Positions 15,249 through 23,492 of a DNA stretch of 44,197 nt are shown one piece after another. Each line of letters opens with the position of its first letter. Positions within the stretch are counted from its first letter, which is position 1. Under the pieces are notes generated by a model that did not search any database, was not told the DNA's origin, and was given only the letters and a program-made list of their open reading frames with translations. The translations under genes were made by a program, and so were the position numbers. Source of the DNA: an uncultured Parabacteroides sp. (GTDB lineage Bacteria > Bacteroidota > Bacteroidia > Bacteroidales > Tannerellaceae); NCBI GenBank assembly GCA_949298575.1, contig CASFXH010000024.1, positions 1 to 44,197 on the forward strand. The letters run 5' to 3'.

Positions 15249-18080
15249 TTATGAACGACTGATTTGAAGTCCTTTGTCGGATAAGGTCATTTCCACGAAC
15301 CGGGCGTTCTTGTTGGGCGGGCAGGCCGTGAGGATTTCCCGGATCCTACGGGCGGCCTCCGGATCTTTGGCTACCATATATAAATAGCCGCCTCCGCCCG
15401 CGCCGGGGAGCTTGTAGCCCAGCGTGTAGTCGTCGATCTGGCGGATGATCGCCTCGATGGCCGGCGGATTGGTCCCGGCGTCGAGCGCCTTGTTTTGGGC
15501 CCAGGTCTTGGCGACAAGCCGACCGTATTCCTCGAAATTGCCCCGGAGGATCGCGTCGTAGAGTTGGAGCGCGTGTCCTTTCATTTCATTAAGGAGGTTG
15601 AGATGGGTCGCGCTGTTGAGGAACATGCCTCGCACGATTTCGGACAGGATGTGCTTGGCCGTGCGGGTGAGGCCCGTGTAATAGAGCAAATGGCACGCCT
15701 GATAGCCCGCCTCGCGGAACAGGTCGGTGGGCAACCAGCGGACGAGCGGGTTTTGGTTGAACCCTTCGTTGGTTTGCAAGAGTTTCAGCCCATGCAGGAT
15801 GCCGCCGTATTGGTCTTGCCAGCCACCGCCGGTGGTCAGGAGTTGCTCGAGGATCAAGGTGCGGTTGCCGATCTCGTTCTTGTCCCAGGCCAGGCCGCAG
15901 AAATCGGACAGGGCGCCGAGGACGGTCGCCGCGAGGATGGAGCTGGTGCCCAGTCCGGAACCGGCGGGGATGGCGGCCAGCAGCGTGAGGTCGATCCCGC
16001 TCCCGAACGCGCGCAACTGTTCTTCGAGTGAGGAATGACGCTCGTCCGAGAATTCGGGCAGGAAGCCGGCCAGCGCCAACGCCGCCTTGGGGATGGAGAA
16101 GGGGGAGCCGACTTTGTTGAACGCCCGGAGCTCTTCCCAATCCGTGACGCGCTCGGAGGCCCCGAGGTCGATCGAACGGAGCGTGATGGTGGGCTCGGCG
16201 GTGGGCCGGATATAGACTTGCAAGGGGGGCTGGCCATTCAATTCGATGGCGACGTTCACGACATTTCCCCCGCTGTAAAGGCAGTAGGGCGGCGTGTCGG
16301 TCCAGCCGCCGGCCAAGTCGACGCGGACGGGACTGCGCCCCCACACGATCTGGTCGGGATAGACATTGAGGCGCGGCGCTTGCCGGTCGAGGCGCAGGGA
16401 GCCGAGCAACCCGTCGCGCAGCAGGCCGAACGCTTGCCGCTCTTCCGCCTCGTGGGGCTGGCCTTCCAGCTTCCGCGCTTGCGAGCGAAACATGTGGTCG
16501 TGGATCCGTTTGAGAAGCGGCTCGCTCTCCGAGAGGGGCGCGGGCAGCGGGATCCGGTCGTGGGCGAAACATTGGGCGGCGTCGAGCAGATCCAATTGAT
16601 AGAAGACACTTTTCGCGTGGTTCTTGGCCAGCGTCGGCCAGTTCGCGGCGCGGAAACGGGCTCGTTGCGCGAAAAGGCGGGCCAGGTTCGCTTGGTCCGA
16701 GATTTGGTTGGCCGAAAGTTTGGGGGCGGCGAGCCAGAGGGCGCGTCCTTCGGAGGGCGTCCCGTCGATCATCCATTGGCAGACAATTCCCAACTCAGGG
16801 AGATTGTCCATGACGGGGAAGAGGGGCGTGTCTTGTAAATCGCCGGGCGCCAAGGGGGAAAGGGCGCGTTCGCGGAGCCATGCCGCGAGCGGTTGGCCCA
16901 AGTAGCGGGTCCGCGGGTCGCTCGTCTCGCCTTTAAAGGGATCCTCGAAGCCGTAGGGGCGGGCCACCCATCGCGTTTCCCCGAAAGGCACGATGTCGAC
17001 ACACGTCCCGGCGGGCAGGTGGAGCGCCCAGTCGTTGTGGGGCACGCCGGTGATGAGATGCCGTTGGTTCAGGCGCCAGCCGGAGGCCACGTGGCTGTTC
17101 TCGATCCAAAGCTCGGAGTTGTCGGGCGTTAACGCGATGTCGACCTGGGCGTTTTGGATGAACATGGCGGGATGGGGCTTCACGCGGCGTTGCATGATGG
17201 CCCGCTGGTCGCGGACGAGGTTCTGGATGGCGAGCGTGGAGGAGATCAGCTCGGGGCTGGTCCCGTAGTGGTAGAACTCGCCGCCGGGCAAGGGCAGGAT
17301 GGCGACCCGGAGCGTCCGTGCCTCGGCGTCGTTTACGCGGGGGGCGTCGCCCAGGGCGAGGCCAAATTCCCCATAAAGATCGTAGGCTTGCCAATGCCCC
17401 TCGGCGTCGCGCGAGCGTTGGGCCAAGAGGCGGACGGCCTTGTCGCTCAGCAACCAAATGCCGATGTCCATCAGGTAAAGATAGTCGCGCGTCAGTTCGC
17501 CCAACTCCGCGAGGCTGGGTTTCTGGAGCATGAAATCGAGGCGGTGGGGCGTCTCCCGGCGCGAGACGAAGACGCCGTGGCGCGTGGCCAGCGAGGCGTC
17601 GACCCAAAGCCCGTAGCAGACGACGTCGGCCTCCGGGATCGCCTGCAAAGGCTCGTTGGCCCGGATATAGACATCGCCGCTGGCCACGAGCGTATGGAGA
17701 TTGGCCGGCGCTTTTCCCAGGATTTTCTCGTAGAGCGGAAGTTGAAGGGCGAGGAGGTCTTGCGAGAGCCGCTGCCCCCGCGCCCAGCGGAAGACGGGGA
17801 TCGGCGTCAGGCTCTTGCCCGAGGGGGCGTAGGCGGGGAGCCGCCGGCTCTGGCCGCCGGCGTGGAGCAGCACGCGTTTCTCGCGGGCCAGCCACTCGTC
17901 GAACGTCGCCTCGGGGGCTTCCTCCCGCCGGGCCGATTCGAGCAGCCACGCCGTCCCTCCGCCCGATCCGAGCCGGGCGCCGACGGGGTCGGACGCGCAA
18001 AAATATTCCTCGCGACCCGCTTGGCGGATCTGGTGGAAACTACTGACGACGTTGGGGGGGAGGGAAAGCAACTTTTTCAT
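15249..18080 (-). CDS. fkp: Bifunctional L-fucokinase / GDP-fucose pyrophosphorylase
   Basis: A 943-residue enzyme close in length and sequence to Bacteroides fragilis Fkp. It phosphorylates L-fucose and then transfers GMP, giving GDP-fucose for surface glycans and glycoproteins. The N-terminal pyrophosphorylase half carries LLHAGGQSRRLPAYAPSGK near residues 71-89. The C-terminal half is a GHMP kinase: GRSPVRVDLAGGWTD near 578, the ATP-binding PAGSGLGTSS near 703, and GAGGGG near 893. The gene is very GC-rich at third positions. It is divergent from the DUF4494 operon across a repeat-rich 620-bp spacer. A -7 element TATTTTCG sits at 18112-18119 on its strand. Confidence 0.96.
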   Translation of the reverse strand: MKKLLSLPPNVVSSFHQIRQAGREEYFCASDPVGARLGSGGGTAWLLESARREEAPEATFDEWLAREKRVLLHAGGQSRRLPAYAPSGKSLTPIPVFRWARGQRLSQDLLALQLPLYEKILGKAPANLHTLVASGDVYIRANEPLQAIPEADVVCYGLWVDASLATRHGVFVSRRETPHRLDFMLQKPSLAELGELTRDYLYLMDIGIWLLSDKAVRLLAQRSRDAEGHWQAYDLYGEFGLALGDAPRVNDAEARTLRVAILPLPGGEFYHYGTSPELISSTLAIQNLVRDQRAIMQRRVKPHPAMFIQNAQVDIALTPDNSELWIENSHVASGWRLNQRHLITGVPHNDWALHLPAGTCVDIVPFGETRWVARPYGFEDPFKGETSDPRTRYLGQPLAAWLRERALSPLAPGDLQDTPLFPVMDNLPELGIVCQWMIDGTPSEGRALWLAAPKLSANQISDQANLARLFAQRARFRAANWPTLAKNHAKSVFYQLDLLDAAQCFAHDRIPLPAPLSESEPLLKRIHDHMFRSQARKLEGQPHEAEERQAFGLLRDGLLGSLRLDRQAPRLNVYPDQIVWGRSPVRVDLAGGWTDTPPYCLYSGGNVVNVAIELNGQPPLQVYIRPTAEPTITLRSIDLGASERVTDWEELRAFNKVGSPFSIPKAALALAGFLPEFSDERHSSLEEQLRAFGSGIDLTLLAAIPAGSGLGTSSILAATVLGALSDFCGLAWDKNEIGNRTLILEQLLTTGGGWQDQYGGILHGLKLLQTNEGFNQNPLVRWLPTDLFREAGYQACHLLYYTGLTRTAKHILSEIVRGMFLNSATHLNLLNEMKGHALQLYDAILRGNFEEYGRLVAKTWAQNKALDAGTNPPAIEAIIRQIDDYTLGYKLPGAGGGGYLYMVAKDPEAARRIREILTACPPNKNARFVEMTLSDKGLQISRS

Positions 18081-18111
18081 GATGTCTATCGGATTAAAAA
18101 TGTTTTAGCCG

Positions 18112-18119
18112 CGAAAATA
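18112..18119 (-). promoter_or_regulatory. fkp: -7 element TATTTTCG upstream of fkp
   Basis: On the minus strand this reads TATTTTCG about 32 bases before the fkp start codon, a usual distance. Confidence 0.45.
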
Positions 18120-18234
18120 ACTTTTCCGCGTGAGATCCGGAAACGGAAACCGCCGAAAGGAGACCTCCCCGAAGACATTCCGCGAACGCGGACGCCCCGC
18201 CGCACCCTCGCCGCCCCTTCCCGGAAAAGAAAAT

Positions 18235-18268
18235 GTGGAATCTGAAATCCAGATTTCACGTTTTTTTT
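18235..18268. terminator. Intrinsic terminator between divergent fkp and DUF4494 genes
   Basis: A 10-bp stem (18235-18244 with 18250-18259), 5-nt loop AAATC, then G and eight T on the plus strand. The minus strand also has a T-rich tail. No annotated gene ends here, so it may end an unannotated short plus-strand transcript or insulate the two divergent genes. Confidence 0.6.
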
Positions 18269-18291
18269 AGAAATCCTTCGAGAATGAAATT

Positions 18292-18382
18292 AGATTTAGC
18301 GTAAAACGGAAAAACCCTTCAATCTGGATTTCAGATTTAGCGTAAAATGGGAAAACCCTTCAATCTGGATTCTAGATTTAGC
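18292..18382. repeat. 41-nt tandem repeat, about 2.3 copies
   Basis: Copies start at 18292, 18333 and 18374 with the shared start AGATTTAGC. Each junction contains AATCTG-N5-CAGATT or a variant, the same stem as the terminator at 18235-18259, suggesting the array grew from that hairpin. Confidence 0.7.
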
Positions 18383-18427
18383 TTTAATTTTATTGGCGGC
18401 GAAATCTGGAAATTTTCTGGTGGGGTT

Positions 18428-18595
18428 TTCAAAAAAAATCTACGATCCGCGCCTGCGAATTGGTGTTTTTCAAAAAAAAACCTATGATCCGCGCCTGCGA
18501 ATTGGTGTTTTTCAAAAAAAACCTATTAGCCGAGCCCTCGGCTGGGCGTTTTCCCAAAAAAAACCGATCAGCCGAGCCCTCGGCTGGGCCTCCCA
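18428..18595. repeat. 42-nt tandem repeat array, four units in two subtypes
   Basis: Matching points fall at 18444, 18486, 18528 and 18570, a 42-nt period. Each unit has an A-run followed by a GC-rich block. The first two blocks read GATCCGCGCCTGCGAATT; the last two are the perfect hairpin AGCCGAG-CC-CTCGGCT. An open frame across the array gives 14-residue repeats but has no start signal or homologue I know, so I do not call a gene. Confidence 0.75.
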
Positions 18596-18664
18596 TTTTT
18601 TCCTAAAAGCGTTCCTTTCGCCAAAAAGACGGCGAAAACGGAACGAGATAAAGAGAATTGGGGT

Positions 18665-18672
18665 TATATTTG
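18665..18672 (+). promoter_or_regulatory. -7 element TATATTTG before the DUF4494 operon
   Basis: Matches TAnnTTTG 31 bases before the ATG at 18704. It lies just after the repeat arrays, which therefore sit upstream of the promoter. Confidence 0.5.
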
Positions 18673-18703
18673 TGGTCGTTTTTAATTAAATCAAGAAAAA
18701 GAT

Positions 18704-19204
18704 ATGCACAATTGGTTTGAATGCAAAGTCTCTTACATGAAAATGATGGAGAACGGGATGGAGAAGAAAGTGACGGAGCCCTATTTGGTCGACGCGCTTT
18801 CGTTCACCGAGGCCGAGTCTCGCATTATCGAGGAAATCAGGCCTTTCATCACGGGCGAGTTTACGGTGACAGACATCAAGCGGGCGCGCTATTCGGAGTT
18901 GTTCTTCAACGAGCATGGCGACCGTTTCTATAAGATAAAGGTTTATTTCATCACGCTCGACGAGAAGAGCGGGGCCGAGAAGAAGACCGCGGCGCAGATG
19001 CTGGCCCAGGCGTCGGACTTGAAGGAGGCGATCGCCGTCCTCGACGAGGGCATGAAGGGCACGCTGGCCGACTACACGATCGCCTCGGTGGCCGAGACGC
19101 AGCTGCTCGACGTCTTCCCGTTCGACGCGAACCGCGTCCCGTCGGAAAAGAGCGAGGAGGAGAAACTCGCGGAGGAAAAGCAACAAGCGGCCAAGGAGGG
19201 CTAA
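18704..19204 (+). CDS. DUF4494 family protein
   Basis: A 166-residue cytoplasmic protein of a family found widely in Bacteroidetes with no known function. It begins MHNWFECKVSYMK and has the family segments VDALSFTEAESRIIEE and DIKRARYSELFFNE. The C-terminal 25 residues are rich in Glu, Lys and Ala and probably disordered or helical. It is the first gene of a probable operon; yggS starts 8 bases after its stop. Confidence 0.85.
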   Translation: MHNWFECKVSYMKMMENGMEKKVTEPYLVDALSFTEAESRIIEEIRPFITGEFTVTDIKRARYSELFFNEHGDRFYKIKVYFITLDEKSGAEKKTAAQMLAQASDLKEAIAVLDEGMKGTLADYTIASVAETQLLDVFPFDANRVPSEKSEEEKLAEEKQQAAKEG

Positions 19205-19212
19205 GGGCAATC

Positions 19213-19881
19213 ATGGATATCGCACGGAATATCGAGGAAACGCGACGCTCGCTCCCGGCGGGGGTGACGCTTGTGGCGGTCTCTAAATTCCATCCGGCCG
19301 AGGCGATCCGCGAGGCTTACGACGCCGGGCAGCGCGTCTTCGGCGAGAGCCGGGCGCAGGAGCTGCTGGCGAAATGGCGAGCCCTTCCCGCCGACATCGA
19401 GTGGCATTTCATCGGCCCTTTGCAAAGCAACAAGGTGAAGGAAATCGTGCCTTTCGTGAGCCTGATCCATAGCGTGGACTCGGAGAAGCTCTTGCGCGAG
19501 ATCGAAAAGCAGGCCGCCCGCGTGGACCGGGTGGTCGACGTGCTCCTCGAGCTGCACGTCGCCCAAGAGGAGACGAAGCACGGGCTGAGCGAGGCGGAAT
19601 GCGAGGCCCTGCTGATGAGCGAGACGGTGGCGACCCTCGCGCGTGTCCGGATCCGGGGCGTGATGGGCATGGCCACCAATACCGACGACGAGGCGACGGT
19701 CCGCGGCGAGTTCCATCGGATCCGGGCCTTTTTCGACCGGATGAAAGCCCGCCTGGGCGAGCGTGGAGCCGCCTTCACGGAGGTCTCGATGGGCATGAGC
19801 CACGATTACCAACTCGCCGTCGAGGAAGGCAGCACGATGGTACGTGTGGGGACGCACATTTTCGGGGAGCGCGTCTATTGA
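19213..19881 (+). CDS. yggS: YggS-type PLP homeostasis protein
   Basis: A 222-residue member of the PLPBP/YggS family, a single-domain alanine-racemase-like TIM barrel that binds pyridoxal phosphate and buffers its supply rather than catalysing a known reaction. Lys25 in VAVSKFHP is the expected Schiff-base lysine. HFIGPLQSNK near residue 75 and GMSHDYQLAVEEGSTMVRVG near the end are family signatures, the latter binding the phosphate. Length is typical. It follows the DUF4494 gene by 8 bases and precedes the dihydroorotate dehydrogenase-like gene by 60. Confidence 0.92.
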   Translation: MDIARNIEETRRSLPAGVTLVAVSKFHPAEAIREAYDAGQRVFGESRAQELLAKWRALPADIEWHFIGPLQSNKVKEIVPFVSLIHSVDSEKLLREIEKQAARVDRVVDVLLELHVAQEETKHGLSEAECEALLMSETVATLARVRIRGVMGMATNTDDEATVRGEFHRIRAFFDRMKARLGERGAAFTEVSMGMSHDYQLAVEEGSTMVRVGTHIFGERVY

Positions 19882-19941
19882 CAGGGGTTCCCCTTATATA
19901 TATTATTATAGGTAGAGGAAATATTAAAAAGAAGAATAGTT

Positions 19942-20922
19942 ATGGTGGACATGAAAACTCAATACGCGGGCTTGACGTTGCGCAACCCGCTGATTGTCGG
20001 TAGTTCGGGATTGACGAACAAGGCCGAGCGGAACAAGGAGTTCGAGAAGGCGGGCGCTGGCGCGATCGTGCTGAAGTCGCTTTTCGAGGAACAGATCGAG
20101 ATGATGAGCCATTCGCTGGCTGGCTCTTCACATCACTCGGAGGCGATGGATTACATCTCGCATTACACCCGGGCGAGCGCGGTGAACGATTACCTGAATC
20201 TCATCAAGGAGACCAAGGCGCTTTGCACGACGATTCCCATTATCGCCAGCATCAACTGCTACAAGCCCGATACGTGGATCGATTTCGCGAAACAAATCGA
20301 GCTGGCCGGGGCCGACGCGTTGGAGCTGAACATCTATTTCCTGGAGACGGGCGAGGAGGAAGGCCTGGAGCTCTCACGCCGGATCTACGCCGACCTGACG
20401 CGCAAGGTGAAAGCCGAGATCCATATCCCGGTCATCCTGAAAATCAGCAAATATTATTGCAACATCCCGAACCTGGTGAACATCCTCCGGGTGAACGGGG
20501 CGGATGGCGTAGTGCTCTTTAACCGCTTTTATCAGCCCGACATCGACGTGAATACGATGCAGGTGGTCTCGGGCAATGTCTTCAGCAGCCATTCGGACTT
20601 GAGCGATACGTTGCGCTGGACGGCCATCGTCTCGGGCAAGGTGCCGGGCATCAGCATCGCCTCGTCGACCGGCGTGCACGATTGGGAAGACGTGGTGAAA
20701 TGCCTCCTGGCGGGCGCGACCGCCGTCCAGATGTGTAGCGCGCTCTATACGCATGGCGCCGAGATCATCCCGCAGATCCTGACCTGCATCGAGGAGTGGA
20801 TGCACCAGGCGAATTTCAAGTCGGTCAAGGATTTCCGCGGTCGCCTGAGTTATGCCCAAGAGAAAAACCGGGCGATGTACGAGCGCTCGCAGTTCATGAA
20901 ATATTTCTCGAATCGCGATTAA
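19942..20922 (+). CDS. Dihydroorotate dehydrogenase-like flavoprotein
   Basis: A 326-residue FMN-binding TIM barrel of the dihydroorotate dehydrogenase-like family. Motifs include NPLIVGSSGLT near residue 14, IVLKSLFEEQI near 40, LELNIYF, VILKIS, and the C-terminal phosphate-binding stretch ASSTGVHDWEDVV followed by AGATAVQMCSALY. Such Bacteroidetes proteins are separate from true PyrD and their substrate is not established. ATG 19942 is used; ATG 19951 would remove three residues. The gene is followed by a strong bidirectional terminator. Confidence 0.85.
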   Translation: MVDMKTQYAGLTLRNPLIVGSSGLTNKAERNKEFEKAGAGAIVLKSLFEEQIEMMSHSLAGSSHHSEAMDYISHYTRASAVNDYLNLIKETKALCTTIPIIASINCYKPDTWIDFAKQIELAGADALELNIYFLETGEEEGLELSRRIYADLTRKVKAEIHIPVILKISKYYCNIPNLVNILRVNGADGVVLFNRFYQPDIDVNTMQVVSGNVFSSHSDLSDTLRWTAIVSGKVPGISIASSTGVHDWEDVVKCLLAGATAVQMCSALYTHGAEIIPQILTCIEEWMHQANFKSVKDFRGRLSYAQEKNRAMYERSQFMKYFSNRD

Positions 20923-20930
20923 GCGCGGAT

Positions 20931-20980
20931 AAAAAAGACGGCCATCAATTCGTCGCGAGTTGATGGCCGTGTCTTTTTTT
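20931..20980. terminator. Bidirectional intrinsic terminator
   Basis: An 11-bp stem (20938-20948 with 20960-20970) is preceded by six A and followed by a T-run, so it works on both strands. It separates the convergent dihydroorotate dehydrogenase-like and nucleotidyltransferase genes. Confidence 0.85.
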
Positions 20981-20992
20981 GTAGCGATCCCT

Positions 20993-21895
20993 TTAGAACA
21001 GTTTCGCGGGATATTCGCCGGCGTCGACGAGCGCTTGGATCTTGTCGACAACGCCTTGGCGGTCGGCCGCGTACGTGACGCCGAACCATTTCGAGGTCGT
21101 GTCGAGCACACGGACGGTCGCCGTCCCCTCCGTGATCAACTTATTGACCATTAAGGGAATGAAATATTCAGCCTTGGGGTTCTGGATATTTTCCCGCAAG
21201 AATTCCTTGAAATACGCCTCGGAATATTGGAAATAATCCGGCGTGAATCCCCACATGTTCATGGAAACGGGCGTATTTTCCTCGAGAATAACCTTCTGCC
21301 CCTTCTCGTCGAGGAACTGGATGTCGCCGTCGATCCGCTCGATCGCCGTCCGCTCGACGACGCCGGTCAGGTAGCCCTCCGCGTTGGTCTCGCAGACGCC
21401 GCGAGCCACCGATCCACTTTCGCTCAGCGTGTTGCCTACCCGGTAGCCGACCATGCAATAAGCGTTCTTTTTCCCCTCCATCTCGCTCAGCCATTTCCCG
21501 ATCACGGCGAAGCTGTCGCGTCCATAGAAATCGTCGGCGTTGATGACGGCGAAGGGCTCATGGATCGCCCGTTTTCCCATCAAGACGGCGTGGTTTGTCC
21601 CCCACGGCTTCTGCCGGTTCTCCGGGCACGTGAAACCTTCGGGCAGATCGTTGAGATCTTGGAAAACCACCTCGACGGGGATGTGATTCTCATATTTGGA
21701 AACGATTTTTTCCCGGAAGTCCTTTTCGAAACTTTTCCGGATGACGAACACGAGCTTTCCGAAGCCCCCTCGGATCGCGTCGAAAATAGAATAGTCCATG
21801 ATGGTCTCGCCATTGGGCCCCAGACCGTCCAATTGTTTCAGGCCGCCGTATCGGCTTCCCATTCCCGCGGCCAGTACGAATAATGTTGGTTTCAT
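20993..21895 (-). CDS. Sugar-phosphate nucleotidyltransferase
   Basis: A 300-residue protein of the NTP_transferase fold. The nucleotide-binding signature LAAGMGSRYGGLKQLDGLG covers residues 8-26, and the metal-site segment INADDFYG is near residue 118. It would join NTP and a sugar phosphate; the exact sugar cannot be read from sequence. The gene follows rmuC on the same strand with a 31-base gap, so both may be read from the rmuC promoter. Confidence 0.82.
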   Translation of the reverse strand: MKPTLFVLAAGMGSRYGGLKQLDGLGPNGETIMDYSIFDAIRGGFGKLVFVIRKSFEKDFREKIVSKYENHIPVEVVFQDLNDLPEGFTCPENRQKPWGTNHAVLMGKRAIHEPFAVINADDFYGRDSFAVIGKWLSEMEGKKNAYCMVGYRVGNTLSESGSVARGVCETNAEGYLTGVVERTAIERIDGDIQFLDEKGQKVILEENTPVSMNMWGFTPDYFQYSEAYFKEFLRENIQNPKAEYFIPLMVNKLITEGTATVRVLDTTSKWFGVTYAADRQGVVDKIQALVDAGEYPAKLF

Positions 21896-21926
21896 CTTTT
21901 TATGTTTTAATAGTTTATGAATTATC

Positions 21927-23201
21927 TCACTCGTTGTCCTCGTCGTCCGTCTCCAACGGGCCGATCTCGGGCAGGATAGCCCGGGCCTCGGAGGCGCTCA
22001 GCGTATCGACGTCGCGCAGGCGGCGCTGGATGGCCCGGGTGCGCGTGCCCAAGACCTCGTCGAGTTGGCCGCTGGCCGTCCGCAGGTTCTTCTGCGCTTT
22101 TTGCAACATGCCGCCCACCTTCTCGAATTCCTTCTTGACGGCGCCCAGGATGGTCCAAACCTCGCTGGAATGCCGTTGGATCGCGAGCGTCCGGAAGCCC
22201 ATCTGGAGGCTGTTGAGGATGGCGGCGAGCGTCGTCGGCCCCGTCACGACGACCCGGTAGGTCCGTTGCAATTCCTCGAGCAAGGCCGACCGGCGGACGA
22301 CCTCGGCGTAAATGCCCTCGAAGGGGAGGAAAAGGATGCCGAAATCGGTGGTCGCCGGTGGGGCTAAATATTTCTCGGAGATATCCCGCGCCATTTTCTT
22401 GATGGTCTGTTCCAATTGCCGGCCGGCGGCCTCGACGCGCGTGGTGTCGCCCGAGTCGTAAGCGTCAAGGAGTTGCTCGTAAATGTCTTTCGGGAATTTC
22501 GCGTCGATGGGGAGGTAGACCGTCTCGCCCTGATCGGCTCCCGGCAGCTTGATCGCGAACTCCACGACGGCCGCCGAGCCCTTTTTCGTATGGACGTTCG
22601 CCTCGTATTGCTCGGGCGCCAGGATCTGTTCGAGCAAGAGGCTGAGCTGGATCTCGCCGATATTCCCCCGTGTCTTGACATTGCTCAGGACCCGTTTCAG
22701 GCCTCCGACGTCTTGCGCCAGGGTTTGCATTTCGCCCAGCCCCTTTTGCACGCTTTCCAATTGCTCCGTGACGAGGCGGAACGACTGCGTGATCCGTTCG
22801 TTGAGGGTCTTTTGGAGTTTCTCGTCGACCGTCGCCCGGATTTCCTCCAGCCGCTTCTCCGTGTCTTGGATCATCTGGCGCTGCCGCTGGTCCAGCTGGC
22901 CGAAGCGTTCTTTTTGGATCTGGTTGAACGAGGCGACCCACCGCTCGAATGCCTGTTGGAAATCGGCGAGAAGACGGCCCAAATCCTCCCGGTTGTCGCG
23001 GGCCACCTGCCGGCTTTCCTCCCGATTGACCCGGAAATCGTCCTTGAAATTCCGCTCGATTCGTTCGAAAGCCTCTTGAATTTCTTTGGAAAGCCGCTCG
23101 ACCTGTGGATTCGTCCGCGTCGACCGCTGGTTTTGTTTGTAAATCAACAGCAGTTGAAGGGCCACGATCGCGCCCAAAAGAAAAAGGATCAGAAAAGTCA
23201 T
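21927..23201 (-). CDS. rmuC: DNA recombination protein RmuC
   Basis: A 424-residue RmuC protein, thought to limit rearrangements at inverted repeats and to carry a restriction-endonuclease-like core. Residues 2-22 form an N-terminal membrane anchor, about 25-170 a long coiled coil rich in Glu, Arg and Gln, and 185-390 the conserved domain with GNIGEIQLSLLLEQIL, VEFAIKLPG, LPIDAKFP and FLPFEGIYAEV. The C-terminus is acidic. A -7 element TATCTTTG lies 30 bases upstream. The role in inverted-repeat stability is of some interest given the repeats in this window. Confidence 0.93.
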   Translation of the reverse strand: MTFLILFLLGAIVALQLLLIYKQNQRSTRTNPQVERLSKEIQEAFERIERNFKDDFRVNREESRQVARDNREDLGRLLADFQQAFERWVASFNQIQKERFGQLDQRQRQMIQDTEKRLEEIRATVDEKLQKTLNERITQSFRLVTEQLESVQKGLGEMQTLAQDVGGLKRVLSNVKTRGNIGEIQLSLLLEQILAPEQYEANVHTKKGSAAVVEFAIKLPGADQGETVYLPIDAKFPKDIYEQLLDAYDSGDTTRVEAAGRQLEQTIKKMARDISEKYLAPPATTDFGILFLPFEGIYAEVVRRSALLEELQRTYRVVVTGPTTLAAILNSLQMGFRTLAIQRHSSEVWTILGAVKKEFEKVGGMLQKAQKNLRTASGQLDEVLGTRTRAIQRRLRDVDTLSASEARAILPEIGPLETDDEDNE

Positions 23202-23230
23202 GTGCTCGTAAATAATTGTATAATGTTTCG

Positions 23231-23238
23231 CAAAGATA
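23231..23238 (-). promoter_or_regulatory. rmuC: -7 element TATCTTTG upstream of rmuC
   Basis: Read on the minus strand, 30 bases before the rmuC start. Matches TAnnTTTG; no clear -33 element. Confidence 0.5.
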
Positions 23239-23326
23239 GGTCGCTCCAGACGAGTTCGCTATTAAAAAAGATTAAACGTGTCCGATTTCTTGATAAATGC
23301 CATGTCCTTCTTTTTCAGGAAAATCT

Positions 23327-23334
23327 TATTTTCG
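23327..23334 (+). promoter_or_regulatory. -7 element TATTTTCG of the MATE leader transcript
   Basis: This TAnnTTCG form also occurs before fkp, the DUF5686 gene and the SLC13 gene. Transcription would start near 23341, at a GTTCC/GGAAC hairpin (23341-23345 with 23356-23360), just before the leader ORF. Confidence 0.4.
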
Positions 23335-23360
23335 CGACACGTTCCTTGGAAAAAGGGAAC

Positions 23361-23408
23361 ATGAAAGGAAGGAATTTTATAAGAGGATTATTGTTTTTCA
23401 TTGGTTAA
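23361..23408 (+). CDS. Leader peptide upstream of the MATE exporter
   Basis: A 15-codon ORF, MKGRNFIRGLLFFIG, with AAAGGG five bases before its ATG. It sits between a -7 element at 23327 and an intrinsic terminator at 23434-23466, with the MATE gene after that. TTCCTT at 23343-23348 can pair with GGAA-rich bases inside the leader ORF as an alternative to the hairpin at its 5' end. This order is that of ribosome-controlled attenuators of antibiotic resistance genes. Translation has not been shown; the call rests on position. Confidence 0.45.
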   Translation: MKGRNFIRGLLFFIG

Positions 23409-23433
23409 TTTAAATATTTAAGGGTTAGTGAGG

Positions 23434-23466
23434 AAAGCCGTGGGATGTGAATTTCGCGGCTTTTTT
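23434..23466 (+). terminator. Leader terminator (attenuator) before the MATE gene
   Basis: A 9-bp stem (23434-23442 with 23455-23463, one G-T pair) and 12-nt loop merge into a six-T run. It stands 27 bases upstream of the MATE start codon on the same strand, so it must be bypassed for the gene to be read from the leader promoter. Confidence 0.7.
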
Positions 23467-23492
23467 GTGGTTGTTAAATTAGGACAGAAAGT

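Noticed and set aside
15495-18000. Several long frames on both strands inside fkp
   Set aside because: Codon bias of fkp keeps other frames open. Only the Fkp frame gives a family match along its full length.
18393-18689. A 98-codon frame with 14-residue repeats
   Set aside because: The repeat is simply the 42-nt DNA period translated; the DNA hairpins explain the conservation better, and no start signal is seen.
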